The notes: generated by a model not told the origin, from the sequence alone. A stretch of 64,000 nt of DNA from Terriglobia bacterium (GCA_021325235.1 JAJPHN010000014.1:1-64000); one strand, 5' to 3'. Positions 1 to 9,073 are shown, counted from the stretch's first letter. Numbers and translations are program-made.

Positions 1-89
1 GCTCCGCCGTATTCGGACCAGGCGAGCTGCCCAGATGGCTGTAGGCGCCATCTCAGCCATTCTCACCCAAGCCCAAAACAACTTACACA

Positions 90-272
90 GAAAATGTTAC
101 AGAACCGAGCATTCCGCATCAACAAAAGCTTGCAAGCGCCGATATCGGGCTGGTGATCCTGGAAGCGAAGTCAAACCGAATCGAAGCCTTGCTGCCGTAC
201 GCTGCCGGGTGCCTTTCAGCTTTGTAGCGAATACGGCCAGGGCAGATGGTACGTATCGGCGCGAACAGTTGA
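90..272 (+). pseudogene. 3' remnant of a small toxin-like (PIN-like) gene with internal stop
   Basis: Reading from 90 gives a continuous frame with the segment IPHQQKLASADIGLVILEAK followed by SNRIEALLPY. This is the C-terminal pattern of short PIN-like proteins found in toxin-antitoxin loci, recognised from memory of the family. A TAG at 225-227 interrupts the frame. The same frame then continues with RIRPGQMVRIG, the usual last element of this family, before TGA at 270-272. No start codon or N-terminal half is visible, so it is a truncated copy with a nonsense codon. The exact family name is uncertain; the homology is judged by eye. Confidence 0.5.
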
Positions 273-330
273 GAAACTGTCCCGCTCGTGCATGGTCGCC
301 GCTTGGTGCGGAACGTTGAAAATATACTCA

Positions 331-1038
331 ATGCCGCTGCCCTATCCTGAGTTCCTGCTGCGTTTAGCTTGTGCGCTGCTGCTGGGCGCGATTGTCGGCC
401 TGGAACGGCAATGGCGGCAGCGGATGGCGGGCACGCGCACGAATGCGCTGGTGGCGGCGGGCGCGTCAGCGTTTGTGATGTGCGCGTTTCTGGTGCGAGA
501 CGCGTCGCGCGGGGAAGCGCAGATTGTGTCGTACGTGGTGTCGGGCGTCGGCTTTCTCGGGGCGGGCGTCATTTTCAAAGACGCCGGGAACGTGCGCGGG
601 CTCAATACGGCGGCGACGATCTGGTGTTCGGCGGCGATTGGCGCGATCTGCGGGCTGGGGCAGCCGCTATATGCAGTGTCGCTGGCAGTGGCAGTGCTGC
701 TTGCGAATATCGGCTTGCGGCCGCTTGCGTACAAACTGTATCCGACCCAGCAGGCGAGTGCAGAAGAGGAACTGTTTTATGCGCTCGAGATCGTCTGCCG
801 GGCTGAGGACGAGGCGCATACGCGCGCGCTGCTGATGCAGGCGATTGCGCATACCGATCTGAATCTGACGTCGCTGAAGAGCGAAGACATCGAGGGGACC
901 GCCAGGCTGCGGGTTTCGGCGCAGGTGCGGGGTCTCGGCAGACGGGATGCTGATCTGGAGCGGATGGTGGCGCGGTTGTCGATCGAGCCGGGCGTGACGT
1001 CCGTGAGCTGGTCCGTAAGCGGGCAGATTCTGGAGTAA
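331..1038 (+). CDS. MgtC/SapB family membrane protein
   Basis: Membrane protein of 235 residues. The N-terminal ~130 residues hold several hydrophobic helices with the MgtC/SapB signature: a GLERQWR motif after the first helix, AGTRTNALVAAGA, and GVGFLGAGVIFKD followed by GLNTAATIW. The C-terminal ~90 residues are soluble and ACT-like, as in longer MgtC homologues. MgtC proteins are linked to growth in low magnesium and to control of the F-type ATPase in pathogens; in soil bacteria the role is open. The ATG at 331 is preferred over an in-frame start at 292 because the family begins at the first helix. The leader shows no magnesium riboswitch that I can recognise. Confidence 0.88.
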   Translation: MPLPYPEFLLRLACALLLGAIVGLERQWRQRMAGTRTNALVAAGASAFVMCAFLVRDASRGEAQIVSYVVSGVGFLGAGVIFKDAGNVRGLNTAATIWCSAAIGAICGLGQPLYAVSLAVAVLLANIGLRPLAYKLYPTQQASAEEELFYALEIVCRAEDEAHTRALLMQAIAHTDLNLTSLKSEDIEGTARLRVSAQVRGLGRRDADLERMVARLSIEPGVTSVSWSVSGQILE

Positions 1039-1118
1039 GAAGGCCGCGGGTGCCAGAAAAAGGGAGCAGCGCGCCCCAAGTTGACGCGCTGCTTATCGAC
1101 GCTATGAGCGGGTTAATC

Positions 1119-1168
1119 CTCGTGGGCAATTGGCGAGCCTCCGTGATTCGCCAATCCGCCCTCACGAG
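1119..1168. repeat. Long imperfect inverted repeat in the MgtC-STAS spacer
   Basis: Left-arm segments CTCGTG, GGC and TTGGCGA pair with TCGCCAA, GCC and CACGAG on the right, with small bulges and an 11-nt loop. The hairpin begins about 80 bases after the MgtC-like stop and is followed by a modest T-rich tract (ctttacttta). It could be a weak terminator or a structured RNA element. The rest of the 1039-1311 spacer shows nothing I can name. Confidence 0.5.
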
Positions 1169-1311
1169 CGCTTTACTTTAGAGCAAGCCTGGGTCCGTTT
1201 GGCGCGATCGTGCTAAATGCTTGAATTTTTGTTTGAATTTTGGTGAAACGGACGATTCCGTAGGACAAAAGGTTAATACGGCTGGCTCAAACGGTTAAAG
1301 TGAATAGCTGA

Positions 1312-1665
1312 ATGGCCCTCACCATTGGAACCCGCCTGGAGGATGGATTGGCTGTGCTCGAGCTGAGCGGATCGCTGAGCCTTGGCCCATCGCTTGTCTC
1401 GCTACGGAACGCCGCCCGGGAGGCGCTCGCAAACCCGGCGATTACCGGGATTATTCTTGACGTGGCGCGAATCACTTCGGTGGATAGTTCGGGGCTGGGC
1501 GAATTGACGATCGTGTACAGCTCGGCGAGCCGGCGGAATGTGCCGCTGCGGCTGGTGGGCGTGAGCAGCAATTTGCAGAAAATGCTGCAGATGACGCACC
1601 TGGACGGGGTGCTGCAATCGGCGCCGGAGCTGGCTTCGGCCAAGCAGCAACTGGCGGCGGGTTAG
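1312..1665 (+). CDS. STAS-domain anti-sigma factor antagonist
   Basis: Single STAS domain of 117 residues, close to the length of SpoIIAA/RsbV proteins. The conserved loop TSVDSSGLGEL places the usual phosphorylated serine at residue 59 or 60. These proteins bind an anti-sigma kinase of the RsbW/SpoIIAB type when unphosphorylated and release a sigma factor. No partner kinase or phosphatase is encoded beside it, so its target must lie elsewhere. The next gene starts 36 bases downstream on the same strand but is metabolically unrelated. Confidence 0.9.
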   Translation: MALTIGTRLEDGLAVLELSGSLSLGPSLVSLRNAAREALANPAITGIILDVARITSVDSSGLGELTIVYSSASRRNVPLRLVGVSSNLQKMLQMTHLDGVLQSAPELASAKQQLAAG

Positions 1666-1701
1666 GCCGCCGGACGGCTGGCGATTAAGCTGAAGCTAGC
1701 C

Positions 1702-3258
1702 ATGGATCAAGAAGGAAAGAGCTTCAGCGGATACAATCCGCGCACCGGGAGTCCGACATCCCGGCAATTCTACGAGGCGAGCGCAGCAGAGATCGAACGC
1801 GCGGCGCGGATGGCGGGGGAAGCCGTGCTGCCGATGCAGCATCTTCCGGCGGAGAAGATTGCCGGTTTTCTCGAGGCGATCCGGAGCGAAATTCTGGGGC
1901 TCGGGGATGAACTGGTGCAGCAGGCCGATGAAGAGACGGCGCTGGGCCTGGATAGACTGCGGGGCGAGCGCGACCGTACCTGCAATCAACTGAAGCTATT
2001 TGCCGACATTGTGCGCGAGGGTTCCTGGGTGGACGCGCGGATCGACACGGCCCTTCCGGACCGGAAACCCTTGCCGCGGCCGGATATCCGGCGGATGCTG
2101 CAGCCGCTCGGGCCGGTGGCGGTTTTTGGCGCAAGCAATTTTCCGCTGGCCTTTTCGGTTGCGGGCGGGGATACGGCTTCGGCCTTTGCAGCGGGAAATC
2201 CGGTGATTGTGAAGGCGCATCCGGCGCATCCGGCGACCTCGGAACTGGTAGCGGAGGCGATCCAGAGGGCGGTGGCGAAGGAGTCGCTCCCGTCTGGGAC
2301 TTTTTCGCTGCTGCATGGGATCAGGCCAGAGACGAGCATCGCGCTCGTGACGCGGCCCGAGATTCAGGCGGTCGGGTTCACCGGTTCGACGCGCGCCGGG
2401 CGCGCTCTGTTCGACGCGGCTGCCAAACGGGAGCAGCCGATTCCGGTGTTTGCCGAAATGGGCAGTGTGAATCCGGTATTTCTGCTGCCCGGCGCGCTGG
2501 TGGAGCGCGCCGAAGCAACCGCTGAAGCGCTGTATAAATCGGTGACGCTCGGAGTGGGGCAGTTCTGTACCTGTCCCGGGCTGGCGATCGGGATGGCTGG
2601 CGGGGCGCTCGATCAGTTCACGGCTGCTCTGAAAAAGCAGGCCGAGCAGGGCGCGCCGGCTAGCATGCTGAATCCGCATATCGCACGGGGTTTCAGCGAG
2701 GCCTTCGAGAAAGCGGCGGCGCTGCCGGGAGTGGAAACTACCGTTTCGGTGAAAGCGGCAGAGGAGAAACGAACGGAAGGACGGCCGGGAGTGCTGGTGG
2801 CGGAGGCGGAAACCTGGCTGCAGCATCGTGAACTGCGGGAAGAGATTTTCGGGCCGTCAACGATCGTGGTGCGCTGTAGATCCCGAGGTGACGCGATGCG
2901 TTGTGCGGAGGCACTTGAAGGCACGCTGACGGCGACCATACACGGAACCGCGGAAGATCTTGCCGGATACGCTCACCTCGTCGCTCTGCTGCGACAGAAG
3001 GCCGGTCGGCTCATCTTCAACGGCTATCCGACCGGAGTCGAGGTCGCCCACGCGATGCAGCACGGCGGGCCGTATCCGTCAACGACGGACGCGCGGTTTA
3101 CATCGGTTGGAACGGCGGCGATTTACCGGTTTGCGCGGCCAGTGTGCTTCCAGGGTTTTCCGGATTCGGCGCTACCGCCCGAATTGCAGAATGCGAATCC
3201 GCGCGGGATCTGGCGCATGGTGAACGGGCAGTGGACGAAAGACGCCGTGGCGGGGTGA
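1702..3258 (+). CDS. Alpha-ketoglutaric semialdehyde (2,5-dioxovalerate) dehydrogenase
   Basis: NAD(P)-dependent aldehyde dehydrogenase of 518 residues that would oxidise 2,5-dioxopentanoate to 2-oxoglutarate, the last step of non-phosphorylated pentose, glucarate and hydroxyproline breakdown. The family signature is visible: FGASNFPLAFSVAGGDTASA at the nucleotide-binding edge, GFTGSTRAGR, catalytic Glu252 in FAEMGSVNP, and the nucleophile Cys289 in GQFCTCPG. The GQFCTC context is typical of this subgroup rather than of general ALDHs. Length fits the ~520-residue family. No upstream pathway enzymes are adjacent, so the physiological sugar source is unknown. Confidence 0.88.
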   Translation: MDQEGKSFSGYNPRTGSPTSRQFYEASAAEIERAARMAGEAVLPMQHLPAEKIAGFLEAIRSEILGLGDELVQQADEETALGLDRLRGERDRTCNQLKLFADIVREGSWVDARIDTALPDRKPLPRPDIRRMLQPLGPVAVFGASNFPLAFSVAGGDTASAFAAGNPVIVKAHPAHPATSELVAEAIQRAVAKESLPSGTFSLLHGIRPETSIALVTRPEIQAVGFTGSTRAGRALFDAAAKREQPIPVFAEMGSVNPVFLLPGALVERAEATAEALYKSVTLGVGQFCTCPGLAIGMAGGALDQFTAALKKQAEQGAPASMLNPHIARGFSEAFEKAAALPGVETTVSVKAAEEKRTEGRPGVLVAEAETWLQHRELREEIFGPSTIVVRCRSRGDAMRCAEALEGTLTATIHGTAEDLAGYAHLVALLRQKAGRLIFNGYPTGVEVAHAMQHGGPYPSTTDARFTSVGTAAIYRFARPVCFQGFPDSALPPELQNANPRGIWRMVNGQWTKDAVAG

Positions 3259-3313
3259 ACCGGATTATCCCGAGCGGGCTCATATTCGCGGCGCTGCTGC
3301 CGAAGAGACGTTC

Positions 3314-4036
3314 ATGCGCGTCAAAGCATTCCTTCTCTTCTCGCTGGCTTTTGCCGGGAGCGCCTTCTGCGACTCTTTTCAGACCACGTTTCTGGCGGCC
3401 GGGGTCGAAACGCCGCTTGGCATAACGTCTCACTACGAAACGTTCGACGGAATCGCACCGGGCGCGAACAATCTGCCGTTTACAACAACGTATAACAACA
3501 GCGGATTTACGGGTACGTATTCGGGTGCCATTGACTGGTATGCAGCGGATGTATTTGGCGGCGCATCGGGAAAGGCAACCTATCCGGAGACATTTTCCGG
3601 GTATACGGTGACGATCAATCCGTCTGTGAACTATTTCGGGCTCTGGTTTTCGGCGCTCGACGCGGGGAATCAGCTGAGCTTCTATCGCGATAACACGCTG
3701 CTTTATACCTTTACGCCGGCGGATTTCATCCGGCTGGTGGGGAACTGTCCAGGAAGCGGATTCTGCGGCAATCCAAACGCGAATTTTCAGGGTGGCGACA
3801 ACGGACAGCAATACGCGTATCTGAATTTTTATGACTCGAACGGCACCTTCAACAAGATTGTGTTCAGCGAGACGGGTGGCGGCGGATTCGAATCGGACAA
3901 TCACGCGGTCGGCTTGCTGGCATCAGCTCCCGGTGGAACGCCCGTGACCACGCCCGAGCCTGCGACGACGGCTGCGCTGGGGATGGTGCTGGCGGCGGGC
4001 GGGCTGATCTATCGCAAGAAGCGCGCCGCGGTCTGA
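3314..4036 (+). CDS. PEP-CTERM sorting domain protein
   Basis: Secreted protein of 240 residues: a signal peptide (about residues 1-19), a central region rich in Gly, Asn, Ser and Thr with aromatic residues, and a C-terminal PEP-CTERM tail. The tail consists of TPEPATTA, then a hydrophobic stretch, then IYRKKRAAV. Such tails are recognised by exosortase (EpsH), which anchors or releases the protein during exopolysaccharide production. No exosortase gene lies in this window. The middle region resembles no enzyme I recognise. It starts 55 bases after the dehydrogenase stop. Confidence 0.85.
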   Translation: MRVKAFLLFSLAFAGSAFCDSFQTTFLAAGVETPLGITSHYETFDGIAPGANNLPFTTTYNNSGFTGTYSGAIDWYAADVFGGASGKATYPETFSGYTVTINPSVNYFGLWFSALDAGNQLSFYRDNTLLYTFTPADFIRLVGNCPGSGFCGNPNANFQGGDNGQQYAYLNFYDSNGTFNKIVFSETGGGGFESDNHAVGLLASAPGGTPVTTPEPATTAALGMVLAAGGLIYRKKRAAV

Positions 4037-4043
4037 TTTGATC

Positions 4044-4429
4044 CTAGCTGCTCCGGCGGAGTTCGCTTTGGCGCATCATGCCGCTCAGATCGGCTGCGGG
4101 ACGAATCTCGAAGGGGCCGAATTGAACGCCGGGGTGTTGCGACATGAGCTCGACGGCGTGCTGCATATCGCGTGCTTCGAGAATCAGAATTCCTCCGATC
4201 TGCTCCTTGGTTTCCGCGTAGGGTCCATCGCTGACGGCCACTCGGCCATTTTGCCAGCGTAATGTTTTGGCGCTAGCCGGGCCCTGAAGGGCTTCTCCGC
4301 CGACGAAGTGGTGGTTCTTTCTGAGCTCGTCGTCGTAGCGCAGGCAGCGGTCGAACATGGAATGGCGCTCCTTTCGTTGAGGCCTTCGAACTTTTGAGGT
4401 TCGGCATATCCAAGACAGACAAATTTCAT
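4044..4429 (-). pseudogene. YCII/DGPF-domain protein interrupted by a one-base frameshift
   Basis: The N-terminal 19 residues (MKFVCLGYAEPQKFEGLNE) start at 4429 in one frame. The rest of the YCII-related domain (MFDRCLRYDDELRKN, then VSDGPYAETKEQIGGILILE and FGPFEIRPAADL) lies in another frame ending at 4044. The switch falls near 4370-4373 in a purine run, and one missing base restores a full ~130-residue DGPF protein. The long upstream extension of the second frame, to 4529, resembles nothing and is probably fortuitous. DGPF proteins are often encoded beside SigJ-type ECF sigma factors; none is adjacent here. The break may be real or a sequencing error. Confidence 0.8.
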
Positions 4430-4807
4430 AGGCGTTTTGGGGTTGATATCCTTTCAAGCAATAATCGTTCGGGACTCGAGGCGTTCGACAGGCGGGTGCG
4501 CGAAATTCTCGCCGGCTGCGGGTGATCAAACATTCCGATCTGCCCGGCTATGCGGAAAGTACCAGTTCGAGCCAAAAATTTCAAATGTCCGCGGAAGTTT
4601 TCGGGTACACTAGCTGGTTTGCAACTTTAGCGGTTATGACCGCATCTGATCACGTTGAAAGCAGTAGCGCTCACCTGCCCGCTGGTTGGGAGCTGAAGAG
4701 GTTATTCTCCACACGATGAGGCTGAGCCCGCGTTTTTAGAGCGAGGTAAAGACTCAAGTACCGGCCCGTTATGGTCGGTAGCGTATCTGCGAGTTGGAGT
4801 ACACGAA
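4430..4807. other. 378-base intergenic region
   Basis: Lies between the broken YCII gene and the divergent DksA-like gene. One open frame of 65 codons (4522-4719) has no recognisable protein pattern. The base pattern looks non-coding and AT-richer near 4720-4800, where the promoter of the DksA-like gene would sit. Nothing else can be named. Confidence 0.4.
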
Positions 4808-5200
4808 ATGTCACCAAAACAAATAAACGAATTCCGGCGTTTGCTGGAAGCAAAAAAGAATGAGCTGTTGGCCGGCGGCTCCGATCGCGAAGAAATCCTG
4901 ATTGAAAACGCTGCCGAAGATTTTGACCGGCTTCAACAGCAGCTGAACCGGGAAGTCGCGATTCGCAATCTGGACCGCGAATCGAAACTGCTCAAGGAAG
5001 TACAGGCGGCGCTGAATCGCATTGAAGACGGCTCGTACGGGATTTGCCTGCGCTGCGAGGAAGAGATTCCAGAGAAACGACTGAGAGCGCTGCCGTGGGC
5101 GGCTTATTGCGTGTCCTGCCAGGAGGCGATCGATCGCATGCGGGCGGACGGCGAAGTAGTCGACGAAAGCACGGACAACTCAGAGCTCGCGGCGGCCTAA
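4808..5200 (+). CDS. TraR/DksA-family zinc-finger transcription regulator
   Basis: Protein of 130 residues with a charged coiled coil (residues ~1-75) and a C-terminal four-cysteine zinc finger: Cys80, Cys83, Cys101 and Cys104 in CLRCEEEIPEKRLRALPWA and YCVSC. This is the DksA/TraR architecture. Proteins of this family insert into the RNA polymerase secondary channel and alter transcription of stable RNA and stress genes, often with ppGpp. It is not clear which paralogue type it is, because the acidic tip residues of DksA are hard to place. The stop codon sits in the loop of the following hairpin. Confidence 0.88.
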   Translation: MSPKQINEFRRLLEAKKNELLAGGSDREEILIENAAEDFDRLQQQLNREVAIRNLDRESKLLKEVQAALNRIEDGSYGICLRCEEEIPEKRLRALPWAAYCVSCQEAIDRMRADGEVVDESTDNSELAAA

Positions 5201-5232
5201 GCCGTCGCGAGCTCAGCTCCGCTTTATCTTTT
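5183..5232. terminator. Hairpin terminator between convergent genes
   Basis: A 14-base stem with one mismatch (5183-5196 against 5201-5214) and a CTAA loop that includes the DksA-like stop. A T-rich tract follows at 5222-5232. It also overlaps the 3' end of the minus-strand gene at 5213, so it may serve both directions. Confidence 0.6.
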
Positions 5233-5608
5233 TGATCAGTTTTAGATCCAGCTTCACTACTTTGTGACTATCGAAGACGCTGACGGTCTTCGTTTTACTG
5301 GTCATGCCATTGGCTTCGGCGCGGAGCTGGTAATTGATATCGGTGCTGAGGCCGTAGAAATGATAGCGGCCGTCGTTCTGGGCAATGTAGCTGCGAACCT
5401 GAAGCGTCTTCGTATCTTTTAGCAGGACGCGGGCGCCCGCAACGGCTTCTCCCGAGGAACTCAGGACGGTGCCTTCGATCGAGCGGGTCAGGCCGGAGTT
5501 CTGTCCCACTACGGGAGCCTGGGCCTGCGGCCCGGCAGAGAGCTGAACCGCGCACAGCGCCAGCGAAAAGAGCGCGGCAGCTGCCGGGAATTCGCGTATC
5601 AGACGCAT
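5213..5608 (-). CDS. Secreted protein with carboxypeptidase-regulatory-like domain
   Basis: About 131 residues from the ATG at 5608: a signal peptide (MRLIREFPAAAALFSLALCA), a short linker, then one CarboxypepD_reg-type beta-sandwich with IEGTVLSSSGEAVAGARVLL, YIAQNDGRYHFYGL and LRAEANGMTS. These domains are common in Acidobacteriota, either alone or at the N-terminus of TonB-dependent receptors, and probably bind other proteins or glycans in the envelope. The C-terminus is basic (KLIKKIKRS). An in-frame start 9 codons earlier (5635) is possible but would precede the signal peptide. It is the third gene of a minus-strand group. Confidence 0.75.
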   Translation of the reverse strand: MRLIREFPAAAALFSLALCAVQLSAGPQAQAPVVGQNSGLTRSIEGTVLSSSGEAVAGARVLLKDTKTLQVRSYIAQNDGRYHFYGLSTDINYQLRAEANGMTSKTKTVSVFDSHKVVKLDLKLIKKIKRS

Positions 5609-5695
5609 GGGCAGGGGCGGGCGGACGAAAAGCACCGATGAGGTAAGTGCGAAAAGGACAAGAGCCGGTTCATACGCAATGCTGCAACCGGCAGG

Positions 5696-5932
5696 CTAGC
5701 GCCAATCTTCTTCCTCCTCGTCTTCGCCTTCCTCTTCTTCGTCCTCATCCGCGTCGAAATCGTCGAAATCTTCGTCGTCCTCGTCTTCATCTTCTTCGGA
5801 TTCGAGCTCGACAGGATTCACGCTCGCCACGGTTAGCGAAGCTCCGCATTCATCGCAGGAGAGAACGTCGCCTTCATCGAGTTCTTCTTCCTCGACGTCG
5901 ATTGTGGCATCACATTTGGGACAAGTCACCAT
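5696..5932 (-). CDS. LysW-like zinc-ribbon protein with hyperacidic tail
   Basis: Protein of 78 residues. Residues 1-41 match the small zinc domain of LysW/ArgW amino-group carrier proteins: MVTCPKCDATIDV, then VLSCDECGASLTV and NPVELE, with paired CxxC motifs. Residues 42-78 are almost pure acid: 29 of 37 are Asp or Glu. Genuine LysW ends in EDWGE and uses the terminal Glu as the carrier site. This protein ends in EDWR, with no terminal Glu, and no lys or arg biosynthesis genes are nearby. It therefore shares the LysW fold but may not be a carrier. Its C-terminus could bind basic proteins, metals or nucleic-acid-binding partners; this is inference. Confidence 0.75.
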   Translation of the reverse strand: MVTCPKCDATIDVEEEELDEGDVLSCDECGASLTVASVNPVELESEEDEDEDDEDFDDFDADEDEEEEGEDEEEEDWR

Positions 5933-5964
5933 ATCGGGTTCCTCTTGGTTGAGCTACCAGTGGA

Positions 5965-6342
5965 TCACGCGCCGGGGCGGTCCGTTACATCGTGCATTTG
6001 CTGATCATAAGCCGAAAGCTCCTGAGGCGAAACGGTGACGAGCGTTTTGTCCATATCTTCCGAAGTTTCGATCATGTGGCGCAGATGTGCAGCAGCGAGA
6101 CGGCGGCAGTAGGTATCGGAGAGCTTGCGGTTCCGCTGCGCGGTGAGTTCGAGCAGGACGGGATGAGGCAAGGCGATCACTTTTTCCTGCGGCTCACCGT
6201 TGGGCGGGGTAGCGAAAAACTTCACGTCGACGGTGTCGGCATGGCGAATCGAAATGCCTGTTTGAAGCCAGCGAAACTGCACGTTCCAAGTCTGTCCGAA
6301 GGGGTCCGGACCCGCCTGAAACGCGCGGCTTTCGTCACTCAT
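5965..6342 (-). CDS. Hypothetical protein, 125 residues
   Basis: Soluble protein with no signal peptide or membrane helix and no family I recognise. The first half has beta-like segments (WNVQFRWLQTGISIRHADTV, VDVKFFA). The second half is mostly helical and charged (ELTAQRNRKLSDTYCRRLAA). It is the first gene of a minus-strand group, ending 32 bases before the LysW-like gene, which suggests co-transcription. Codon usage looks like that of its neighbours, so it is probably a real gene. Confidence 0.6.
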   Translation of the reverse strand: MSDESRAFQAGPDPFGQTWNVQFRWLQTGISIRHADTVDVKFFATPPNGEPQEKVIALPHPVLLELTAQRNRKLSDTYCRRLAAAHLRHMIETSEDMDKTLVTVSPQELSAYDQQMHDVTDRPGA

Positions 6343-6474
6343 GACCCGATGCTAACATGCTCCGGAAAGCGGGAAATCCACGCGGGGCGGGATGAATCAG
6401 GGACCCAGGCGGGATGAACGGTAAGCGAAACGGCTGCGTCCGAACGGCTCGATTCGGCATCCGAGAAACAGCCT

Positions 6475-7467
<993 letters not shown>

Positions 7468-7483
7468 ACCGGCAACCTGAGAA

Positions 7484-8107
7484 TCAAATCGCTCGGGCGC
7501 GCTGGGCGACGAGGGAAAGGAATTCGTCGCGGGTCTGTTTATTGTCGCGGAACTCGCCCAACATGGAGCTGGTGATGGCTCCCGAGTGCTGCTTTTCGAC
7601 GCCGCGCATCATCATGCAGAAATGGCGTGCTTCGCAGATCACGCCAACGCCGCGCGGTTTGAGGAGATCCTGGAGCGTATCGGCGATCTGTTGTGTGAGG
7701 CGTTCCTGAATCTGCAGCCGTCGGGCGAAAACGTCGACCAGGCGCGGTATCTTGCTTAAGCCGATCACCTTGGAATCGGGCAGATAGGCGACGTGCACGC
7801 GGCCGAAGAAGGGCAGCATGTGATGTTCGCACATGCTGAAGAATTCGATGTCGCGCACGATGACGACCTCGTCGTACTTGACGTCGAAGAGCGCACCGTT
7901 GACGATCTGGCCGATATCGGTGGAGTAGCCGGCGGTGAGAAATTTGAGCGCTTTCTCGACGCGAGCCGGTGTCCGGACCAGGCCGTTGCGAGCGGGATCC
8001 TCGCCGAGCTCGCGGATGACTTCCTGGATGTGGGCGGCGATTTTGCCCTCTATGCTCTGGCGAGGCAATTCGACGACCGGCTTGCGCGGGGATTTGATTC
8101 TAGGCAT
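7484..8107 (-). CDS. folE: GTP cyclohydrolase I
   Basis: Protein of 207 residues that converts GTP to 7,8-dihydroneopterin triphosphate, the entry step to folate, tetrahydrobiopterin and queuosine precursors. Zinc ligands Cys93 and His96 ([12 protein letters not shown]) and Cys164 ([11 protein letters not shown]) are present, with the family motifs [17 protein letters not shown] and [12 protein letters not shown]. Length is typical of the zinc-dependent FolE1 form. It is the third gene of a minus-strand operon and overlaps the preceding PTPS gene by 8 bases, so translation is probably coupled. Confidence 0.96.
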   Translation of the reverse strand: MPRIKSPRKPVVELPRQSIEGKIAAHIQEVIRELGEDPARNGLVRTPARVEKALKFLTAGYSTDIGQIVNGALFDVKYDEVVIVRDIEFFSMCEHHMLPFFGRVHVAYLPDSKVIGLSKIPRLVDVFARRLQIQERLTQQIADTLQDLLKPRGVGVICEARHFCMMMRGVEKQHSGAITSSMLGEFRDNKQTRDEFLSLVAQRARAI

Positions 8108-8567
8108 GGATCACGATGGTTTCTGGATTGGAAACAGGACGCCGGCGGTGGACTCCGACGAGCACTTCAAAACCGTTGCGATCGGTTTCCTGGACGTGCA
8201 CGCGCGCCAGCCGCGCCTCGAGTTCCGGGGGCCAGGCGCGCTCGAGCAGACCGGCGATGAAGGAGGCCAAATTTTCGGTGGTCGGGACGATTTCGCGGAA
8301 GTGCGCCACGTCGCGATTGAGATTGCGATGGGAGACCAGGCTGAGAACGTGAGTTCGAACGAGCTCATCGAGCACGGCGGCGCGGATGATCAGACCGGTT
8401 TGCGCGTCGATTTCACCGCCAACGGTCACGCTCAGAATGTAGTCGTGGCCATGCCCGAAAGGATTGTTGCACTTTCCGAAGAGCTGGTTGTTTTCGGTTT
8501 CGCTGAGCGAGGGCACATGCAGGCGATGGGAGGCCGAAAAGCGGTAACGGTGGGTTTCGGTAGTCAT
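8100..8567 (-). CDS. 6-pyruvoyl-tetrahydropterin synthase family protein with catalytic Cys
   Basis: Protein of 155 residues acting on the FolE product. Zinc ligands are His14 (FSASHRL), His39 and His41 (GHGH). The catalytic Cys33 lies in [12 protein letters not shown], the Cys-x5-HGH spacing of eukaryotic-type PTPS rather than the Cys-x3-HGH of E. coli QueD. A conserved Glu occurs in [11 protein letters not shown]. It could make 6-pyruvoyl-tetrahydropterin or 6-carboxytetrahydropterin; no other queuosine genes are present. It overlaps folE by 8 bases and the second PTPS gene by 4, forming a tight three-gene operon. Confidence 0.9.
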   Translation of the reverse strand: MTTETHRYRFSASHRLHVPSLSETENNQLFGKCNNPFGHGHDYILSVTVGGEIDAQTGLIIRAAVLDELVRTHVLSLVSHRNLNRDVAHFREIVPTTENLASFIAGLLERAWPPELEARLARVHVQETDRNGFEVLVGVHRRRPVSNPETIVIHA

Positions 8568-9016
8568 GCCGCGAGCTCCTCGCCGAGCGCGGCTTTTTCG
8601 GCCAGATCCTCGGCCAGAACGTCGACGTAGAGATCCGAAGTTTCATAGAGCCGGACGCGCTCGAGGCGGAACTGCGGATCGTCGAAGCGCTTCTCGAGCC
8701 GGCGCCATATCTCGCGCGCGATGTTGGCTGCGGTTGGGACGACGCGATCGAAGGGCGTGACTTCGTAGTTCAGGAAGCGATGGTCCATCGGCTCGACCAC
8801 TTCTTCTTCCAGGATTTCTTTTACGCGCTTGAGGTCCAGGACCATGCCGGTGACAGGGTCGGGCTCGCCTTCGAGTGTTACTTCGAGGACGTAGTTGTGA
8901 CCATGGCCGTTTGGGTTGGCCTCCTCGCCGTACAACTCACGATTTTCGGCGTCGCTCAGCTCCGGGACGCGGCAGACGTGAGAGGCGGAAAATTCGGCTT
9001 TACGCGTAACAAACAT
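8564..9016 (-). CDS. PTPS paralogue with Glu in place of the catalytic Cys
   Basis: Protein of 150 residues and first gene of the operon, paralogous to the next gene. Zinc ligands His13, His38 and His40 are kept (FSASHVC, NGHGHNY). At the catalytic Cys position the sequence reads YGEEANPNGHGH, giving Glu32. Cys-to-Glu replacement is the hallmark of PTPS-III enzymes, which cleave the dihydroneopterin side chain and can replace FolB in folate synthesis; that is known for other PTPS-III proteins. Here the Glu-x5-HGH spacing differs, so function is inferred. The start ATG overlaps nothing upstream; a TTG-initiated gene diverges 57 bases away. Confidence 0.88.
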   Translation of the reverse strand: MFVTRKAEFSASHVCRVPELSDAENRELYGEEANPNGHGHNYVLEVTLEGEPDPVTGMVLDLKRVKEILEEEVVEPMDHRFLNYEVTPFDRVVPTAANIAREIWRRLEKRFDDPQFRLERVRLYETSDLYVDVLAEDLAEKAALGEELAA

Positions 9017-9073
9017 CCCTCTACCTTTCGATGCCCGCCGCCGCGCGTTAGATACTGGGAATGAAGGGCGAAA

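Noticed and set aside
35-330. Open frames on both strands and a possible magnesium riboswitch before the MgtC-like gene
   Set aside because: The frames conflict with the better-supported remnant at 90-272, and the M-box core could not be aligned.
4522-4719. 65-codon open frame
   Set aside because: No ribosome site, family pattern or coding-like composition.
5640-5700. Resemblance to a c-di-GMP riboswitch on the plus strand
   Set aside because: Only scattered matches, and it lies antisense between two minus-strand genes.
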